A stretch of DNA of 64,000 bases, taken from Phialocephala subalpina. Lineage: Eukaryota > Ascomycota > Leotiomycetes > Helotiales > Mollisiaceae. The notes under the pieces are model-generated. The model did no database searches. It worked only from the letters and a program-made list of their open reading frames with translations, and was not told the origin of the DNA. The DNA is taken from contig FJOG01000009.1 in the NCBI GenBank assembly GCA_900073065.1, positions 499,647-563,646 of the forward strand, written 5' to 3'. Below are positions 10,901-21,710 of this stretch, piece by piece. Both the position numbers and the translations under genes were made by a program. The stretch's first letter is position 1. Every line of letters begins with the position of its first letter.

Positions 10901-12853
10901 TCAAACATGGCCCCACCCCTTCCTAACCCTCCCCCTCTCCAACCCCAAAACCAAATACGGATTCCCCTCCGGTCCATCACCCCCAGCGGATCCCAAAAAC
11001 ACACCCAAATCCTCTCTCCTCTTCTCCCTCTCTCTTCTCTCCTCATCAAAAACCTCTCCATCCCCCTCTCCTTCCTTCCCATCACCACCTCCTTCAATCG
11101 AACTAACGATCTCCTCTCCAGCACCCCTAGCATGGTTCCCGCCAGCAGAAGTACCCTCGACGCATTCTTGAACGCGGGGAGGTGCTAAACCGTAAACGAG
11201 GCCGAGCCATTGGGTGGGCCATTCTGTTATTAAGGGGAGGCCGGGTGTGAATAGGAGGATGAGGGTTAGGACGGAGAAGAGGGTTATTAGAGCTTGGAGG
11301 GTGGTTCCTATGAGGGTTTGGCCTGTTCCGTAGTCTGTGAGGAGGCCGGAGAGGACCCACTGGTCTTGTGGTGAGTTTGAGGTTGAGGGGTCGGTAGTAG
11401 TTTCGGTTTCGGTTTTTGAAGTGGAAGAGAGGAGGGAACATGCCGGTGGTGGGATGGTTTGGTTGTGAGCGTTGGTGCTTGAAGTCGGGTTCGGGTTATT
11501 GGGATCGATGGAGTTTGGTTGAGTCTCAGTATTCGGTGGAGGAGGAGAATTATTCTCCAACTTCGCAATCGAGGAGGTGTGGTCGATAGTCGCCAAAACA
11601 ATATCCATTGCCTTCCTCGCCAAATCATCCGTCTTCCAACTCAACCCTTGCAACAGACCCAACACAAACTCCGTACTAGCCGCCCCCATCCAAGTATCCA
11701 AATCAAACGGCTCCTCAACACACTCCACATCCACTGGTGTTTGCAGGCTCGGCGTGGTTGATATTGCAGACGATGACGGAGAGAGGATGTTTTGGATAGA
11801 CCAGGATACGTAGCCAGAGCAGACAGATATGTTGCCGGAGAGGTAGGAGGTGTAGTGTGGTGTTACGTTGGGCTGGCCGAAGGTGCCGGCCATGATTGTT
11901 ATGGTGCCGTTGTGAGAGGAGATGTCAATTAGGGAGCCGTCTGTGTTTGTTATTCGGAGGCCGTCGCCGTTAGAGTTGGTGGTGAGCATTGGTGCGACCC
12001 AGGTTGGGGATGAGGCGATGATTGTACCGCGAGAGTAGAAGCTAGGTGTGCAGAATGTGAGGGTACCGGTTGAGACTTGGTTTGATGGTGAGGAGAGGGT
12101 GATTGGGTTGAGTGACGGTCCAAAGGTTTGGATGTGTATTGGCTCCGAGGAATTGGCGGTCGAAGAAAGCGTGACTGTGAGGCTTGAGTGTGGATTACTT
12201 GGATCTAGCGCGTCGATGAGGTTGTTGGATACGGTGGTTATTTGTCCATTGGCATCGTAGCCTAGTGGGATAGGCCGGCTGGCCGTGGATAGGGGGAAGG
12301 TGTTATATCTGCTGACTTTCACGAATGACCATTTATACAGTATGCTGAAGGCTACGGCAGCAAGAAGAAAAGGTATCCGCAATAAGAAAACAGCATTGGA
12401 CCCGTGGACAAGCTGCGTCTTGAGAGGCGCGGTGGTCTGTGAGTTGAGTATCTTTGCGAGTCCGAGTCCGTGGTATACGAGCCGATGTGTGAGGTACTTC
12501 GAGACGAGAAGTCGTTGAACGCGTGGTATGATAATCCCCAAAGCCCCAGACTCGACGCCAACAATAGCGAGCCATGATTGAACAGACAGCTGCCCTCCTA
12601 TACACACTGGCGCACTAGCCGACAATCCTCTCGAGTGAGAGCAAGTTCCATTCGAGATCAAAACTGCAGACACCACAATGAAAATGAACGACGCGACAAG
12701 CAGGAACCAGTCCATTGTACCGAGCAGCGAAACCTTTGTTGTTTCCTGTTCCCCGGTCCATTGTGAGCGTTGCTGGGTCCGCCGTTTGGATTGTCGAAGT
12801 TTCCGAGTGACCATTTTGGTCGGCGTCAGGCAGATTGTCGTCAGCTTCTCCAT
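10901..12853 (-). CDS. Fungal polytopic membrane protein, function unknown
   Basis: Single exon of 650 residues. The ATG at 12853 is the first in frame. A basic N-terminus is followed by a strong membrane segment (WFLLVASFIFIVVSAVLI), a probable second (residues about 95-120) and a third (FLLRIPFLLAAVAFSILYKW). A long Ser/Thr/Asn-rich stretch with many N-x-S/T sites then suggests an extracytoplasmic loop. A fourth segment (LITLFSVLTLILLF) lies near the C-terminus, before a Gly/Glu/Arg-rich cytoplasmic tail ending RVRKGWGHV. The overall form, helices at both ends flanking a large loop, recurs in uncharacterised fungal surface proteins. No enzymatic motif was recognised, so no function is proposed. 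Confidence 0.75.
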   Translation of the reverse strand: MEKLTTICLTPTKMVTRKLRQSKRRTQQRSQWTGEQETTKVSLLGTMDWFLLVASFIFIVVSAVLISNGTCSHSRGLSASAPVCIGGQLSVQSWLAIVGVESGALGIIIPRVQRLLVSKYLTHRLVYHGLGLAKILNSQTTAPLKTQLVHGSNAVFLLRIPFLLAAVAFSILYKWSFVKVSRYNTFPLSTASRPIPLGYDANGQITTVSNNLIDALDPSNPHSSLTVTLSSTANSSEPIHIQTFGPSLNPITLSSPSNQVSTGTLTFCTPSFYSRGTIIASSPTWVAPMLTTNSNGDGLRITNTDGSLIDISSHNGTITIMAGTFGQPNVTPHYTSYLSGNISVCSGYVSWSIQNILSPSSSAISTTPSLQTPVDVECVEEPFDLDTWMGAASTEFVLGLLQGLSWKTDDLARKAMDIVLATIDHTSSIAKLENNSPPPPNTETQPNSIDPNNPNPTSSTNAHNQTIPPPACSLLSSTSKTETETTTDPSTSNSPQDQWVLSGLLTDYGTGQTLIGTTLQALITLFSVLTLILLFTPGLPLITEWPTQWLGLVYGLAPPRVQECVEGTSAGGNHARGAGEEIVSSIEGGGDGKEGEGDGEVFDEERREREKRREDLGVFLGSAGGDGPEGNPYLVLGLERGRVRKGWGHV

Positions 12854-13127
12854 CGCATCGAATGCATGACCTGTTTGTTGCTGCAATTGCTAGGGAAAAG
12901 AAGTGATGTTGTGGTGGTGTTGGGGGAGTGATATCCGCTTAGCAGATAGGAGGAATGGGTTGTCAGTCGGTTGCTCATTTCATGTGGAATGGGAATCTTG
13001 AATCTCTGCCCTTCGCAATTTCAAATCGTGAAATCAACGCATGTTTGTTTCATTTTGTGAATGAGGGGATACCTGTCTGCCAATCATGGCTCATCGCAAG
13101 CGTCATCTTATCTCTGAGCCGTGTTTT

Positions 13128-15878
13128 TCATAGAAAATGTGGAAGTCCAGCTCGCGCCACTTCCTCCTGTATTTCGGCAGCCAAATTCAAATTCAACTTT
13201 AACCCCTTGGGTCCCCAGAAATTCATCCTTCTGGCAAACAGCTGCATTTGCTTGAAAGCAATCATTCTCTCCGTCTCGACTCTCGCTTCTTCGGATTCTG
13301 CAGTAAAAGGATCTCCCTTAAATGGATGAAAAGGCCACTCATCCGCCTTACATTTCTCCCATTCTCCTTTCTCCAGCTTGCTTGGGTGCGATGGAACCTT
13401 TCCGAGCAAGAAATACTCTCTCAGCTTGTTAATTGTGCATTTGGAAACAGCTGAAAGACTGCAATGTCCCTCGGAGTGCTGCTCAATGAGGCCGGCATCA
13501 ACGAATTTCCGAGCCATGGCAACCCCTGCTGCCAGAGGCGTGACCGGATCAAGGGTATTGCTGACGAACAGTACTGGGAATGATGTGTTGATTGGCTTCT
13601 GTTTGTGTGCCGGGTGGTCATCCCATCTCATGGGAGGGTCGACGGCTTCAATTCCCCAAGAATCGCAGCCAACCATTAAGCCCATCCAAACGTCTGCGAA
13701 GGAAGACATGTTGGCCATGTACTTGAATCTCTTCTCCAGGTTGGGAAGCGTTTCGTTCAACTATACTGTGTTAGCATGGAGAATTACTGAGGCGCCAAAG
13801 ACGGGATGATTGTCTCACCGGATATCGTTTGTCGCTGCACATTATAGCAGCTTGTGCGTCTGAGGGGTACGCCCAATATGGAAGCAAAGACCCACAGAAT
13901 AGAGGCAATTCCGGAAAGTACACGAGGTTCTGGAGAATCTCATCATGGCCTTCGGCAAGTTCATTGAAAATGCTCGCTACAAGCGTCCAGACCGCCGTAG
14001 GGCTGTAAAGAGTCGAGAAGAGAAGGCTCTTGAGATCGCTGTACTTGATAACGACTGGAACATTCGACTGCTGGTTCGAAAAGGTTAATGGGGTTTCTCT
14101 GATTCTCTCCAGAACACCATTCAATCGATTATCGATATCTTCGGGTTTGTCGTCATCTTTGTACATGGGGCATTTATCTTTGGCTTCGTGGCAGTATGTT
14201 GAGAAAGAGTCCATGATGGCATCTGTATCTTGGACGCTCTCTGCCCAGATCGGGGAGACGTAATGGTCAGCGTCTACCACACCGTCTATGGCAAGTCAGT
14301 CTCCGTCTATAAGCTAGCTTGAACCTTCCTATACGGTAGCTGCAACTTTTGGCAGCGAAAAAAATCCCAACTTCCGAGGGACTTTTAACCTTTTAACTAC
14401 TAATGAAGCCGAGGTCCATTGACTTACCTAGAACAACGCGGCCAACTCGGCCAGGAAACATCGCAGCAAACGTCGCGCCGAGAAGTGTCTAGCACGATTA
14501 GTGCGTGATCTGGCTCCCAAGATGGGGACCATACCCCATAGCTGAAGCCCCAATACACCAATTTGCCTTTGGTGTCTAAAACCTCAACATCGTGCCTCTC
14601 CTGCTCGGACAATTCCGCCTCCTTTTCGACTTTGCCATCTGGTTCATGGCAGTGCATCTTGGACTGGCTCTCGGTCTCCATCCATTCGTCCCAAGCATCG
14701 ATGATACTGATCATATCTCTTGCCACGGCTGGTGTGGACACATATCTCAAGATACTATCCTTGCCATGGAGATCATCTTTGTCCTGACAAAGCTTTGCCA
14801 ATGCTCTTGCTCGTGTGTCCAATTTGGCTAGGGAATCAGAGCTAGAGTTCACAAGACCGACTTCTGTTCCTTGGACCTGCCATAGCATTCGATGGAAGAA
14901 ACCTCTGTCCTGGTCTTCATTATCTGGGTCTCCCGGGGCGGGATAGGAGAAACAATCCGCTCGAGGGGTTGTGGCACCAATTCCGCGTGGGTCGACTACA
15001 ACGAATTAGTATAGGTATTTTTTTCCCAAAAAGAAAGGCGAGAAGGACGAAAGCCGCTCGGGAGCCCTTCCACAGCAAACTTGAAAAGGCGGTACAAAGA
15101 AAAGGGTAGGTTACAGCCGATGACATCCTGATCTTCACCAACGATTTTCTGGATATAGGGCCCGAATACCATGGCAGCCAAAGTCCCAGGGCCACCAGGT
15201 CCACCAGGGTTGATCAACAATGGTGACTTTGAATGCTTTTCCCAAATGGGATGCTTTCCTAGGACCATCAGAAGGGCGATATGGACCTTTGGATTGTCGC
15301 TCGACTCGTTCAGGGGACGGTTGTACTGCTCAACAAATTAGCACTGTGTAAATTTAAAGCTAGGGTGGGAGCTTCTGTAGCTGGGAGCTGTCCGAGGAGC
15401 CTGCGTGCAAACTGATCGTGTCCGATTGCTCATTGCTCATCAGCTCCTAAGACAAATCGTAGCTCCGCAGCCCCAGCAAATTAGTATGGAAATAAGACGT
15501 ACGTCCATGGGTACCGTGAGGCGAGCACAAAGATGGTTGTAGAAGCATGGATGCCATTCTAACTTCTCGCTGGGAGTGATCTATGACAGGGTCAGTGTCA
15601 TCTCTCACCGCTTGTGAATTGGGAGGACGAACATCTGCAAAGTCAACATTTTCCGTAGCAATACGGCCATTGGTTTGGGGTCGTAGTCGGATCTGGACAA
15701 GGCTTGAGATAGAACTGAAGGACCACCAAAACAAGAGTACCAAACCAAGGATAGTTGCATGAGGAAGGGGAAGCCAGCGACGACGTTTCTGGGGAGCTTT
15801 GATCGGGGTCTGAAGGTCAATTGTTTGACCGAGAAGACCATCCTTCTCGTCCTTGCGAGGGGAACCTCGAAAGTCCAT
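13128..15878 (-). CDS. Membrane-anchored TAP-like serine hydrolase (alpha/beta fold)
   Basis: Probable aminopeptidase/esterase of the tripeptidyl aminopeptidase-like family. Seven exons (15878-15609, 15580-15503, 15325-15115, 14995-14535, 14488-14428, 14285-13819, 13760-13128) give 726 residues, and all phases close. A type II signal anchor lies at about residues 39-58 (LPHATILGLVLLFWWSF). Family landmarks are CARLTVPMD, the oxyanion loop NPGGPGGPG, DPRGIG, nucleophile motif GFSYG (Ser338), SNTLDPVTPL (Asp587) and EGHCSLS (His615), so the triad is complete. The active site should face the lumen or cell exterior. The first intron would be only 28 bases (15581-15608), which is exceptional. Intron 14286-14427 contains a copy of a dispersed inverted-repeat motif. 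Substrate unknown. Confidence 0.9.
14346..14370 (+). repeat. Dispersed inverted-repeat motif, copy A
   Basis: CTTTTGGCAGCGAAAAA followed by a degenerate TCCCAA arm, inside an intron of the TAP-like hydrolase. Same core as copies near 29.3, 39.3 and 52.3 kb. The left arm is decayed here. Confidence 0.6.
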
Positions 15879-16650
15879 GATAGGAACTAGCGATCAATTT
15901 ATGTTGGTATGTTGTGGTAGGTATGCTCCTAAGTTCAAATGAGAAGTCTTCTCAGCATTGCTTGCATGTGAGGGCGAGCAGCTCAATTTGAAGCTCGAGG
16001 AGAGCTTGATATTGACGTCAGGCTCAAGGCAACAACAGTCGGACCTCTTGATCGATGTCGACGATGGATGCTCAACTGTAAGCGGGACATTTTCAGGCCG
16101 ATGGATGTGCTGTGCCTCTGGGAGGAGCAGCGCCCACGTTCCCACACTCTCTCCAAACAGGGTTGGATGTGGCGCTCGTCCAATGGGAGAGCTCGAGGTG
16201 AAGCCTTCGCCTGATTGGACAACTGAAGTCTGGGGAAAGCTCCAGCTCCAGCTCCAGCTCCAGCTCCGGCTTTCTGCTTCTGCATCGCGAGATCCACGAC
16301 ATCGCAACTAAACTCGACTACGAACACATCCAGATCAACGCTTCTCAGTTACCGCAGGCAGTTCAGCATACTTCTCAATAATCTGCAAACCAATCCATGC
16401 GGTGTTAGCATAGGCTTTGAAAAGGCAGCATTGGCTGACTGTATGGTCCAGGGGTGCCTGGCCCATACGAATACGAAAGAACCGACATGTTTCGAGTGGC
16501 ACACGTCTGGGGAAAGATACAGTATCACATAAACTTCATACTCGAGCATTCAATTATACTTGTTTACTACCTCTCCTGCAGGAAGTCCTATACACAGTAC
16601 CGTCTTCTTTTTCTGTGGCAGATACTCAATTGACCACAGACAACCAAGAC
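15879..16650. other. Divergent promoter region with CTCCAG repeat
   Basis: Lies between the divergent hydrolase and esterase genes. A perfect hexanucleotide run (AGCTCC type) is at about 16238-16267. The remainder shows no gene-like character. Confidence 0.6.
16238..16267. repeat. Hexanucleotide microsatellite (AGCTCC)n
   Basis: Five tandem copies of AGCTCC are directly readable in the divergent promoter. The open frames crossing it (Leu-Gln or Leu-Glu runs) are by-products of the repeat. Confidence 0.85.
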
Positions 16651-17705
16651 ATGGCAGCAACCCCGCCTTCACCAGTCTATCCGAAACCTCTCTCCTTCTT
16701 CCGCCGCCTATACTATGCCATCCGAGTTCGTTTCATCAAGTCTATGGCCACGACCTTCTTCAACATATTAGGACTGCCAGGTCTGCGCGATAACTCGATT
16801 CTACCTACTTCCACGAAAGTCTACCCTTGCCAACCGAAGCTCACGAATCGCGTGTTTATCCCAAAATCGTACAAACCCGATGATGGGCCTCTCCCTCTAT
16901 ACTTGGATATACATGGTGGTGGATTTGTATTGATGAGCCCGAAAGTGGATGATAAGTTCTGCACTCAGTTTTGCAACGACAATAAGGTCCTGGTCATCAG
17001 CCTCGACTACCCGAAAGCGCCTTCGAATCCTTACCCCGCAGGTGTACATGCAATCACAGACCTTGTCGAGGCAATACTGGCAGATGATAGTCTGCCATTC
17101 GACAGGAAGAAGGTCGCCATTGGAGGATTCAGTGCTGGAGCCACCCTTTCTCTCGCTGCCACACAAGATGAAAGACTTCAGGGAAAGGTAGGCGGAGTAG
17201 TTGCCTACTATCCTCCGTCGAATTGGACCACTTCTATCGACTGGAAACTCTCAACAAGGCCGAAAGATGCGGGACCAGATCCTTTGTTGAGTCTGGCGGG
17301 AATGTTTGACTTTGCCTACTACAACGCAGATCAAGATCTGACAGACCCGCAAGCCAGTGTTGCCTTTGCTCCTCGTGAAAAGCTACCACCAAAGATATGC
17401 ATCGTCGGATGTGAGTTGGATATGCTCTGCCGTGACTCCGAAGTCATGGCAGAAAGGTTAGCAAGTGCAGGAGATGGTACTCGAACCGGCAATGATACGG
17501 TCTGGGAGCAAAACGGAGTTCGCTGGGAGAAAGTTCTCAATGAGGAGCATGGTGCGTGAAATTGTGTCCGTCTCGTGCAATCGCTGACTTGACAGGCTTT
17601 GATATTACACCTGCGCGAGGCGAGAAGAAAGTTCGGATGGAAACGAGGGGACGAAAGATGCATCAAGATGTCGCTGAGTGGCTCTTTCGTGAAGTCTACG
17701 TCTGA
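16651..17705 (+). CDS. Alpha/beta hydrolase, HSL-type esterase/lipase
   Basis: Hydrolyses short-chain or small-molecule esters; exact substrate unknown. Exons 16651-17551 and 17596-17705 (44-base intron) give 336 residues. The hormone-sensitive-lipase hallmarks are present: oxyanion HGGGF at about residues 90-94, DYPKAPSNPYPAG, and nucleophile GFSAGA. A C-terminal ELDMLC segment provides the likely Asp. The short second exon starts GFDITPARG and supplies the region after the catalytic His position (NEEHGFD). The chosen ATG follows CAAGAC. A longer in-frame start exists at 16417 but adds non-conserved sequence. It is divergent from the TAP-like hydrolase. No signal peptide is apparent, so it is probably cytosolic. 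Confidence 0.9.
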
Positions 17706-19302
17706 ATGATTGTATAATGATGGGACATTATCAGAACATAAGGGTAATATGTTTGGAAGAATGTGAAGTGCGAGTTCTGTTGACCAGACGCCAGATCGCC
17801 TCCACTCTGTTGGTGTCAATGGTTCCAAGAAATTTTGACAGATAGGCGTTGGGTTTACTGCCACATGACTTTATCTGTTTCTTGACACATTAATGCTAAG
17901 CTTTTGCAAGGAAAGGGGGAGAAACATTTGTGAATAATTATAGTGGGTCTTACGTTGTTATTGGGCACCTGATACTTTCTACGAAGCTTGACTCATGGTT
18001 ATTTCTTCTCTCTTTCAAAGCACTTGGGAATCATAGCATCTCTGGGCTTCAATGCTTGTTCTGCAATCAGATGCGAGGTAATCTGATTCTTCCAAAGCTG
18101 AAGACTTCAAGAGTCTTGGAAAGCTTCACTCCTGCGAGAATGTCCCAAGGAGCACGGGGACTATGAGTCGAGATACTTTCACTCGCATTGGTCGTGGAAT
18201 TCTGCGTTAAGTTCCACAGACCAACACTTTTTGTCGAGACAGTTTCTTAACATTGTGGCGGTCTCGGGTCTGAGAAACGTTTTCTTCTTGGCGGAGCCTG
18301 AATTCTGCCAAGATGAAGTTATACACCTTCCAAGATGGAAAGAATGGTCCCCGAGACAGTTTCCACGACTGGTAGATGCACACGTGATGTGTCATAACCC
18401 CAGGAGGGACTGCGATGAACTCCAAAGTGCGGGATTATCTTGATCTCTGCCAGGTAGTAGTTAAGATCGGTGAGACATCTTCTATACATGTGGCGTTCCC
18501 CAGGCCAAGTTTAGCAGCCAAGAGACAAGTCCATTGAAAAAATATCCAACCTTGAACCTCGCAAAGAAGAATCCCTATCTTTGACTCAAGTACCACGACG
18601 ATTGTCTAAATATGGACAATTCATCGTCTCGCGCGTTCACTGGCCAAAAAGCATTACGACTCGAGGATTTGGAAGTGACGCTGCGACTTTTCGGGACCTG
18701 AGACCAATAAGATTCCGGCCAAGAGAATTGGCAGGTATCAAGCCATCTACCAAGAAAACTGTGATGACTTTTCGCCGCTCATGCAAAACGTTGTCGCGAC
18801 CTCGGTTCAGCAGCCAAGATCTCTCGCCAAAGGCTTGACATCTGTGCTGAGGCTCAAAGTACCCCCTCGCTTCTCTTCCATGGTCCGCGTCGATCGTGTC
18901 ACTTGGCGTTTGATGAAACATTGGCATTTCTCCTACAGTCTAAACCTTTAGGTTTAGCCACTCAGGGCGCGGAGGATTCATCATGGAAAAATGACCCTGG
19001 TTCTAGATGTTGGGGTCGGGCCAGCCCGTGCAGCAGAATGGGCTGGCCTGCTGGGTGCACTAGTCTCAAGTTGGGGCCCCTCTAAGCTTTCATATAAGAG
19101 TCTTGTCCATCTTGCCCGTCTTATCCCTCCTGATCCCCAGCTGCGCTCATCATTTCTTTTCATTTCACCTGATTGACTTGTTATCAGAAGCTTGACGCCT
19201 CAGATCTGGATACTCTTCTAATCATTTAATACCCTTGTTTGTTAGTCTTGCACTCATCTAGTCAACTTCTTCGCCAGTCAAAAGTTCATTCAAAACGCCA
19301 TC
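17706..19302. other. Intergenic, long upstream region of the secreted protein
   Basis: 1.6 kb without a supported gene. Holds a perfect hairpin, CTAAACC-TTTA-GGTTTAG, at 18940-18957, and a TATA-like box near the gene that follows. Short open frames here lack protein character. Confidence 0.55.
19093..19098 (+). promoter_or_regulatory. TATA-like box upstream of the small secreted protein gene
   Basis: TATAAG in the context CATATAAGAG, about 210 bases before the ATG at 19303. The region between is CT-rich, as in many fungal leaders. Prediction from sequence only. Confidence 0.35.
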
Positions 19303-20288
19303 ATGCAGCAAAATCTTCTCGTGGTTCTAGGTCTTCTCTCGGCTCAGCTTAATGCTCTGCCTCTTAACATCAATCTGGGAGCATATTCGCCAGCCTTGGT
19401 AGTCGGTGATGGTGAAATCTCATTCGGCGGTAAGCAAGATGTCTCCAACCTGATGAACGCACTCGAAGGCGCCGCAGTTTCAGGTATGCCGACATCACAT
19501 TCACATTACACTCACAATCTCACTCCTATCCTTTCCATGATCCCCTTTCTCCCCTTAACCACTCCCCAGTTCTCACCATCATCTCAACATTGTTTCCCCC
19601 CATCTTATCAACTTGTCAAGCTCACACGATGGAATAGGTGCAACCGCCGCTGCAGCAGCCGCAGCTGGAGGAGCAACTCAAGCCCAAGCACAACCCCAAG
19701 CGCAAGTCGTTCCCGCCGGCGCCGCCGATTCAACAACACAAATCACCTCTCTCCAGGGGATGGGCAAGGAGATCGCACCTCGCGTTGTTCCTCTGGTCAA
19801 ACTCTCAACTGAGAACGCGAAGCGGGATATCGCTGGATTCAATGCAGCGTTGAACTACGCTACTGGTGCGTTGAAGACTAGTCCCGAGGTCCAACTGGGT
19901 ACTGGGGAGGGCGGAAGTGGCGTTGGTATCACGCAGAAGGCGGGTGGGACGGTGTCTACAGCGGCTAAGGCTGCACGGAGTGTGGAGCAGGTTGATGTTG
20001 AGGGGAGGGATGTTCCTGCACGCAAATTGAAAACTACGGTTACGACTATGTTTGTTCGTGGTGGACCAGCTCAAGGTGAGTCTTGGTTTTTTCGATAGAA
20101 TTGTGAGAGAATGAAGCTGATGAGAAAGAATAGAACGCAGCGAAGACTCAGCATCCCCGATGGAAAAGCGCACCCCCGCTCCCTCACCAAGCAACATCGA
20201 CGGCGTCAACCTCAACATGGCCGAAGGACAAGTCGCCGAACTGACATTCGTTGAGACGAGGGCAGTTGAGGACGATGACGAGGAATAG
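19303..20288 (+). CDS. Secreted cysteine-free fungal protein, function unknown
   Basis: Exons 19303-19483, 19638-20075 and 20134-20288 join to 257 residues. A clean signal peptide is visible (MQQNLLVVLGLLSAQLNALP). The mature N-terminus reads NINLGAYSPALVVGDGEISFGG, a conserved-looking block. It is followed by a low-complexity Ala/Gln run, a helical Lys-rich region and a very acidic end (DDDEE). No cysteine is present in the mature chain, so it is not a disulfide-rich effector. A dibasic KR at the end of exon 3's first third could be a processing site. The first intron is 154 bases. I do not recognise a named family. Extracellular or cell-wall location is inferred from the signal peptide alone. 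Confidence 0.75.
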
Positions 20289-21710
20289 AGAGATCGAATC
20301 ACTTTTGTACATGAAATTGGGATGAGACTTTTTTTGAGAAATACTTTTTGATTGTAAGCTATAAATTTGCGGTTACCATTTTACCTTTCTACTGGGCGAT
20401 GAGATGAGATGTGAAAAGAGATGGGCGTCACATGTTGGGATGAAATATCCTGGAGATACAAAGTATGATAAATGGTTGGGTATTAGATGCAGGAAATATA
20501 CTCAGATCTTGCCTTCATTTTTCCTTTATTTCATCAGATTCCGATTCTCATCCTCGTCCTCGAGGTAAGGTATCTCATCTCATCAAAATCACTCACCCCG
20601 CAATGCCACAACCCCAACCAAGTCAATCAATCGCCCCAAACAACCACCAAGACATTTCACCATCGCACATTAACTTGGCAATTTCATCCACGTCCCAGCT
20701 TCCAAGGAATCTCTGGGCGAAGTCGCATCTCTTGTCGTTGCTTGAACATGACCCACTTACAGGGTCGCAGTAGAAAAGCGCGACTCGCGGCCCGTGTGAA
20801 GATCTTGTCGGAGATGGCTGGGCGAGGCTGGGCGTTCCCGGCAGTGGAAAAGCGAAAAGTAGCGGAAGGGAGGATTATTTTTGTTTCGCCAAGATGTGTT
20901 TCTTGTTGTGAAACTAAAGCTTTGAGGCCAAGATTTTGAGGTGGGGCGGAGACGAGAGGCGGATGCAAAAGGGGCATGCGAAGCGAGACTCATGGGGAGC
21001 TGAATAGAGGAATGTTTATTTGTGTTTGCATTTGGTTGACAGGTCGGACCGAGAAGAAGGGTTACAAGAAGGGAGAGCTCGAAAATAGGGTTTTATTCTT
21101 AGTTCACCGTTGAGGTCCTATTCTTGAACTCAGAATCTCCTTCGATCCAATAGACGTTGAAAGTTTGACTTTAGCCTCAGCAAGCTCACACAGAGTACGA
21201 AGTATGCAATCAAGAGATCTTCGATCGAATGAGTTCTGCACCCCGAGTCTTCTCCGCATTGCTTGAACACTCCGCATTTCCAATTTTCCTGTCACTTGTA
21301 TGCAGTTAAGACTCAAGAGTACTTTGGTCCCGAAAACCAAGTTTGCTTCGAATTGCTTAAAACTCCGCATTTGCTGTCTCTCTGGTCTCCAAAACCAAGG
21401 TTGCTTCGCATTGCTTGAGTACCCCGTACAATGTTATCTATCACTGCCCACAGACTCTGCACCCAATACTTCAGTGATCTTTGGTCTCAAAAACCAAGTG
21501 TGCTTCAAATTGCTGTACTCCGCATTTGCTGTCTCTTTGATCTCGAAAACCAAACTTGCTACAAATTGCTTGATTACTTCATACCAATTTGACACTAATC
21601 ACAGACGACGGACATCTGGGCAACCTCAATAAACGTCCTAGACTCATTCTCCTTCCCAACTCAACCACAAGCTCCATCCCCACCAAACCCAAGCCCTCCT
21701 ACCCCATCAT
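20289..21710. other. Intergenic with degenerate tandem repeat
   Basis: Lies between the 3' ends of two converging genes. The notable content is the roughly 58-base repeat array at 21246-21577. The rest has no recognisable gene. Confidence 0.6.
21246..21577. repeat. Degenerate tandem repeat, unit about 58 bases
   Basis: Four units are readable starting at 21323, 21381, 21480 and 21536. Each begins TTTGGTCTC-AAAACCAA and continues GCTTC-AATTGCTT, and the full ones end CTCCGCATTTGCTGTCTC. Units differ at several bases, and a 50-base insertion separates the second and third. A partial unit (CTCCGCATTGCTTGAA) precedes them near 21250. Each unit head is itself an inverted repeat (TTGG...CCAA). Confidence 0.75.

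Noticed and set aside
15983..16327. Frames with Glu-Leu or Gly-Ala runs
   Set aside because: They are translations of the AGCTCC microsatellite, not genes.
18581..18927. Overlapping open frames on both strands upstream of the secreted protein
   Set aside because: Neither shows a domain, a good start context or splice structure.
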